Shown here piece by piece: positions 60,887 to 64,000 of a stretch of DNA of 64,000 nt. The position numbers and the translations under genes are program-made. The notes beneath the pieces are model-generated. The model saw only the letters and a program-made list of their open reading frames with translations, did not search any database and was not told the origin of the DNA. Within the stretch, counting starts at the first letter, position 1; each line of letters starts with the position of its first letter. Origin of the DNA: Dyadobacter psychrotolerans (GTDB lineage Bacteria; Bacteroidota; Bacteroidia; Cytophagales; Spirosomataceae); the NCBI RefSeq assembly GCF_004349265.1, contig NZ_SMFL01000018.1, positions 47,978-111,977 on the forward strand, in the 5' to 3' direction.

Positions 60887-61231
60887 TCACACCGGTGTAG
60901 CCATTTGCTCACAGGCTTTGGCACACGTCCGGCATGCTTCTGCACACTGGCGGCAGTGATCCATTCCCATGGCTGCATGTTTTTCGCATTCGTCAGCACA
61001 GGCGTTACAAGCATCCGCACAAACCCGGCACAAGTGAGCACTAAAACTGCTTCCCAAACTCATTACTTCGGACGCACTACGGCAGATCGCAGCACATTCC
61101 AGGTCAAGCTGGATACATTTGGCCAAATGGCCTACGTTTTCTTCACTTAAGCATGCGGTAGCACATTGGCTGCAGGCAAGCGCACAGGCTACACAGGCAT
61201 CAATACAGTCTTTAAATTTTTGATTTTCCAT
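60887..61231 (-). CDS. Four-helix-bundle copper-storage-like protein (DUF326)
   Basis: This 114-residue cytoplasmic protein contains 19 Cys arranged on helices (CIDACVACALACSQCATAC, CRVCADACNACADEC, CRQCAEACRTCAKAC). This is the pattern of DUF326/Csp proteins that hold many Cu(I) ions inside a four-helix bundle. There is no signal peptide, so it would be a cytosolic store. It lies between the DUF305 gene and the small secreted protein, which supports a copper function. Confidence 0.85.
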   Translation of the reverse strand: MENQKFKDCIDACVACALACSQCATACLSEENVGHLAKCIQLDLECAAICRSASEVMSLGSSFSAHLCRVCADACNACADECEKHAAMGMDHCRQCAEACRTCAKACEQMATPV

Positions 61232-61254
61232 GAGTTAAGTATTAAAAGATGAAT

Positions 61255-61878
61255 TTATTTACTTCTGTTTGCCAGTAGCCAAGTCTGAAATTGGGTTATT
61301 TCTTTGTTCTGCTCTTCAATGATCATCGATGACAGTGATTTAAGCTGCGTATTTTTCCCCATCAGCAGCTGCATCTGCGCCATTTCGGTAGCGCTCTGAT
61401 GGTGGCCAATCATAAGCGTCGCAAAATCCTGATCAATCTTACCGTTGATGATCTGTAAGTCTGCCTGTTTTCCCATCCGTTCCATTCCTTCCATCATTTG
61501 CATGTGAAACTCCATATTCATCGTTGTTGGGGTACTGCTGGCCAAAAAGGAATCAAGCTGGGTAATTTCTTTTTTCTGTGCATCCACAATAGCCTGTGCC
61601 ATTGCTTTCATTTCACTGTTATTGCCGGACCTGAGTTCCAGTTCGGCCATTTCAATCGCACCCATATGGTGCATTTTCATCATTTCAGCGTAGTCAATGT
61701 CGGGATCCTGGGTCATTTTCATTGTCTGCATTTCAGCCATCATTTCATGCATGACAGTCATCATCTGATTCTGGTCATGGGCCTGAATTTTAACCGCATC
61801 ATCATCATCTTCATCAGAGCATGCAGTTGTAAAACCAAGTAAGGCAATAAGCGCTAATGTTTTGAAAGTAGTCTTCAT
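61255..61878 (-). CDS. DUF305 lipoprotein, putative copper-binding
   Basis: This 207-residue lipoprotein has a lipobox with FTTAC (Cys at about residue 20) followed by an acidic run. Two DUF305 repeats (MMKMHHMGAIEMAELEL ... and MIGHHQSATEMAQMQL ...) each contain HH and Met-rich helices. The ferritin-like DUF305 fold is found with copper-resistance genes and probably binds copper in the periplasm. It lies 52 bp after copB on the same strand, so it is probably cotranscribed. Confidence 0.82.
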   Translation of the reverse strand: MKTTFKTLALIALLGFTTACSDEDDDDAVKIQAHDQNQMMTVMHEMMAEMQTMKMTQDPDIDYAEMMKMHHMGAIEMAELELRSGNNSEMKAMAQAIVDAQKKEITQLDSFLASSTPTTMNMEFHMQMMEGMERMGKQADLQIINGKIDQDFATLMIGHHQSATEMAQMQLLMGKNTQLKSLSSMIIEEQNKEITQFQTWLLANRSK

Positions 61879-61930
61879 TGTGTTTGATTTTAGTATGTTA
61901 AAAATAATAAACTTGGGTATTCGGCAAATT

Positions 61931-63970
61931 CTATTTCACCCTGAGCAGCTTCGCATTTACCGCAACAACAACAGTGGATGCACTCATTAAAACTGCGCCC
62001 ATGGCCGGACTAAGCATAAAACCCGGATATAATACCCCGGCTGCCAATGGGATCGCTATCACATTATAGCCAACTGCCCATACCAGATTTTGAACCATTT
62101 TCCGGTACGTGGCCCTTCCGAAAGTGATCATCTGCACGACGTCCATCGGATCGCTGTTGACCAGGATAATATCAGCCGTTTCTGCTGCAACATCAGTACC
62201 CGAACCAATGGCAATGCCTACATCGGCCTGTGCCAAAGCCGGTGCATCATTGACACCATCGCCGGTCATGGCAACGATTTCTCCTTTACTTTGAAATTCT
62301 TTGACCTTATCCTGCTTCTGGTGGGGAAGTACATTTGCCAGATAGCCATCCATGTTCAGCTTTTTGCTTACAGCTTCTGCAATTCTTTCGTTGTCGCCGG
62401 TCAGAAGAAAGGTTTTGATATTCATCTTTTTTAATGCCGCAATCGCCTCAGATGCGTTTTCTCTTATTGAATCCGCAAAGGTGATCATGCCGGCAAGCTT
62501 TCCATCTATCAGTATAAAATTTACCGTATCGGTAGCCTGGTCAACCTGAGCGGGAATTGCAGGCAGGGGAATGTTTTCCTGTTTAAAGTAATTGGGGCCG
62601 GCGGCAACCACTTTTTTACCGTCCACAGTTCCCCTCACGCCAATACCAGGCATGTAGTTAAAATCAGCAGATGCCCATAGCTCCAATTTTTTCTCTTTTA
62701 ATTTCCGGATAACCCCATGCGCGATATGGTGTTCAGAGTTCTGCTGAACAGCGGCCGCATATTGAAGGATCTGATCGGCTGAAAACTGTTTGTCTTCAAT
62801 GATAATCTGCTGGATTTCATGGGAACCTGTGGTAAGTGTACCTGTTTTATCGAAGATAATCGTAGTCAGATTACGTGCATTCTCGAATGCGGTGCGGTTA
62901 CGGATCAAAAGTCCGTGTGTTGCCGAAAGCGTAGTTGAAATGGCAATCACCAGCGGAATGGCCACGCCCAAAGCATGGGGACAGGAAGTTACCATCACGG
63001 TCACCATTCTTTCCAAAGCAAAAGACAAACTCTGTCCACTGGAAAACCAGACAATAAATGTTACTACGCCGACAGAAATAGAAACCAGTGTCAGCCATTT
63101 GGCAACATTATCAGCCAGATTCTGGGTATTGGATTTGGCACTCTGTGCCGTTTTGACCATGTCAATTACCTTTTGCAGGTAAGTATCATTTCCTGCGCTG
63201 GTAACATGGATCTTAAGCACCCCGTCACTGTTAATAGCACCTGCTATGACTTTATCATCCTTCTTTTTCTGCACTGGTACACTTTCACCAGTCAGCATAC
63301 TTTCATTCACATAGGAGCTGCCTTCCAGGATCATACCGTCAGCCGGTATTTTTTCGCCTGGTTTTACAAGCAATACATCACCGGAGCGCAGCTCTTTTAG
63401 TGGGGTATCAGTGATTTGGTTACCTCTTTGAACATGCACTACAGCCGGCAGCAAAGCCACCAGTGATTCCAACGCCCGTGATGCAGCCATCTGGGATTTC
63501 ATTTCCAGCCAATGCCCCACCAGCATGATATCGATCAGCGTTGCAAGCTCCCAAAAGAAATCCATGCCTTCCAGCCCGAAGACAACCGCCACACTGTAGA
63601 CATAGGCAGTTGTAATCGCTACGGCCACAAGTGTCATCATCCCCAGGTTTTTACTCCTGATTTCACTGACAAAGCCTGTCAGAAAAGGCCAGCCACCATA
63701 AAAATAGATAATGCTGCTAAGGATTAAGAGTACATATTTGTCGCCGGCAAATGTCAGGTCAAATCCGGCCATTTGCTGGATCATATGCGAGAGCAGCAGC
63801 ACAGGAATAGTAAGTACCATGCATATCCAGAAGCGTTTTAGAAAATCTTCTGTGTGATGCCCGGCATGTTTGTCGTGGCCCTGGTGCTCATCCATTTGCT
63901 TCGTTGGATGATGATCTTCAGGCATTGGAACCTCTTTTGGCATGTGATGGTGCCCGTGGTGATTTTCCAT
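61931..63970 (-). CDS. copB: CopB-type copper P1B ATPase (CPH)
   Basis: This 679-residue ATPase has a His-rich N-terminus (MENHHGHHHMPKE, EDHHPTKQMDEHQGHDKHAGHH) and eight membrane helices. The CPH motif at residues 330-332 (SCPHALG) is typical of P1B-3 Cu(II)/Ag(I) pumps. DKTGT lies at about 375-379 and GDGVNDAP at about 578-585. It exports copper from the cytoplasm. It is the first gene of a minus-strand copper cluster, and the 30 bp before its start reach the window edge, so its promoter is not fully visible. Confidence 0.93.
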   Translation of the reverse strand: MENHHGHHHMPKEVPMPEDHHPTKQMDEHQGHDKHAGHHTEDFLKRFWICMVLTIPVLLLSHMIQQMAGFDLTFAGDKYVLLILSSIIYFYGGWPFLTGFVSEIRSKNLGMMTLVAVAITTAYVYSVAVVFGLEGMDFFWELATLIDIMLVGHWLEMKSQMAASRALESLVALLPAVVHVQRGNQITDTPLKELRSGDVLLVKPGEKIPADGMILEGSSYVNESMLTGESVPVQKKKDDKVIAGAINSDGVLKIHVTSAGNDTYLQKVIDMVKTAQSAKSNTQNLADNVAKWLTLVSISVGVVTFIVWFSSGQSLSFALERMVTVMVTSCPHALGVAIPLVIAISTTLSATHGLLIRNRTAFENARNLTTIIFDKTGTLTTGSHEIQQIIIEDKQFSADQILQYAAAVQQNSEHHIAHGVIRKLKEKKLELWASADFNYMPGIGVRGTVDGKKVVAAGPNYFKQENIPLPAIPAQVDQATDTVNFILIDGKLAGMITFADSIRENASEAIAALKKMNIKTFLLTGDNERIAEAVSKKLNMDGYLANVLPHQKQDKVKEFQSKGEIVAMTGDGVNDAPALAQADVGIAIGSGTDVAAETADIILVNSDPMDVVQMITFGRATYRKMVQNLVWAVGYNVIAIPLAAGVLYPGFMLSPAMGAVLMSASTVVVAVNAKLLRVK

Positions 63971-64000
63971 TTTTTTGGTTTATGTGGAAAGGCCAAGCCT

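Overview
The window is a stretch of a large conjugative element of a Bacteroidota bacterium, most likely a plasmid of the Cytophagales/Sphingobacteriales kind. The evidence is a complete Bacteroidota-type tra gene set (TraE/F/G/I/J/K/M/N/O/Q families), Bacteroidota-style promoters (TTG-N20-TATCTTTA), short spacings without Shine-Dalgarno sequences, and a ParA/ParB pair. I see no tyrosine or serine integrase, transposase, rRNA, tRNA or recognisable Rep protein, so plasmid versus integrative element cannot be settled from this window alone.

Layout. 0-1.1 kb: a small membrane protein and a gene-poor stretch with three copies of a dispersed 23-bp repeat. 1.1-15.2 kb (minus strand): one long transfer operon reading from a small HTH-like protein and a ParA-like ATPase to the type IV secretion apparatus, with three tandem TraE-like (DUF4134) genes. 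15.2-15.7 kb: two blocks of four 11-bp iterons (oriT or oriV candidate). 15.7-31.1 kb: relaxosome protein, MOBP-type relaxase, ParA, ParB, coupling ATPase, M23 peptidoglycan hydrolase, a DUF3945-like protein, an unusual hexapeptide-repeat/Toprim fusion and topoisomerase III. 31.2-40.4 kb: SSB, DUF932 and a 106-aa protein behind three near-identical palindrome-controlled promoters, plus a 1709-aa methylase-helicase. 40.6-44 kb: GNAT acetyltransferase with a membrane LuxR-type regulator, and small unknown genes.

44.3-50.6 kb is a cargo module bracketed by 155-bp direct repeats. It holds a RES-type toxin with its antitoxin and, on the other strand, a five-gene operon that I read as a graspetide (omega-ester RiPP) pathway: a caspase-like protease, a precursor peptide with three repeated Thr/Ser-Glu-Asp cores, an MvdC/MvdD-like ATP-grasp ligase, a membrane protein and a UPF0489 ureohydrolase-like protein that could be a peptide arginase. 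The order is unusual and is the best candidate for an undescribed system here. Most gene junctions in the operon overlap (ATGA, TAATG), so the parts are probably made together.

51-64 kb is a heavy-metal resistance island, visibly richer in G+C than the AT-rich backbone. On the plus strand are a CzcA-type pump fused to its TolC-like channel, its membrane fusion protein, a membrane protein and a CPC-type P1B ATPase. Convergent to them on the minus strand are a CopB-type CPH ATPase, a DUF305 lipoprotein, a Cys-rich copper-storage-like protein and a small secreted protein.

All functions are read from motifs, lengths and gene order. No database search was possible.
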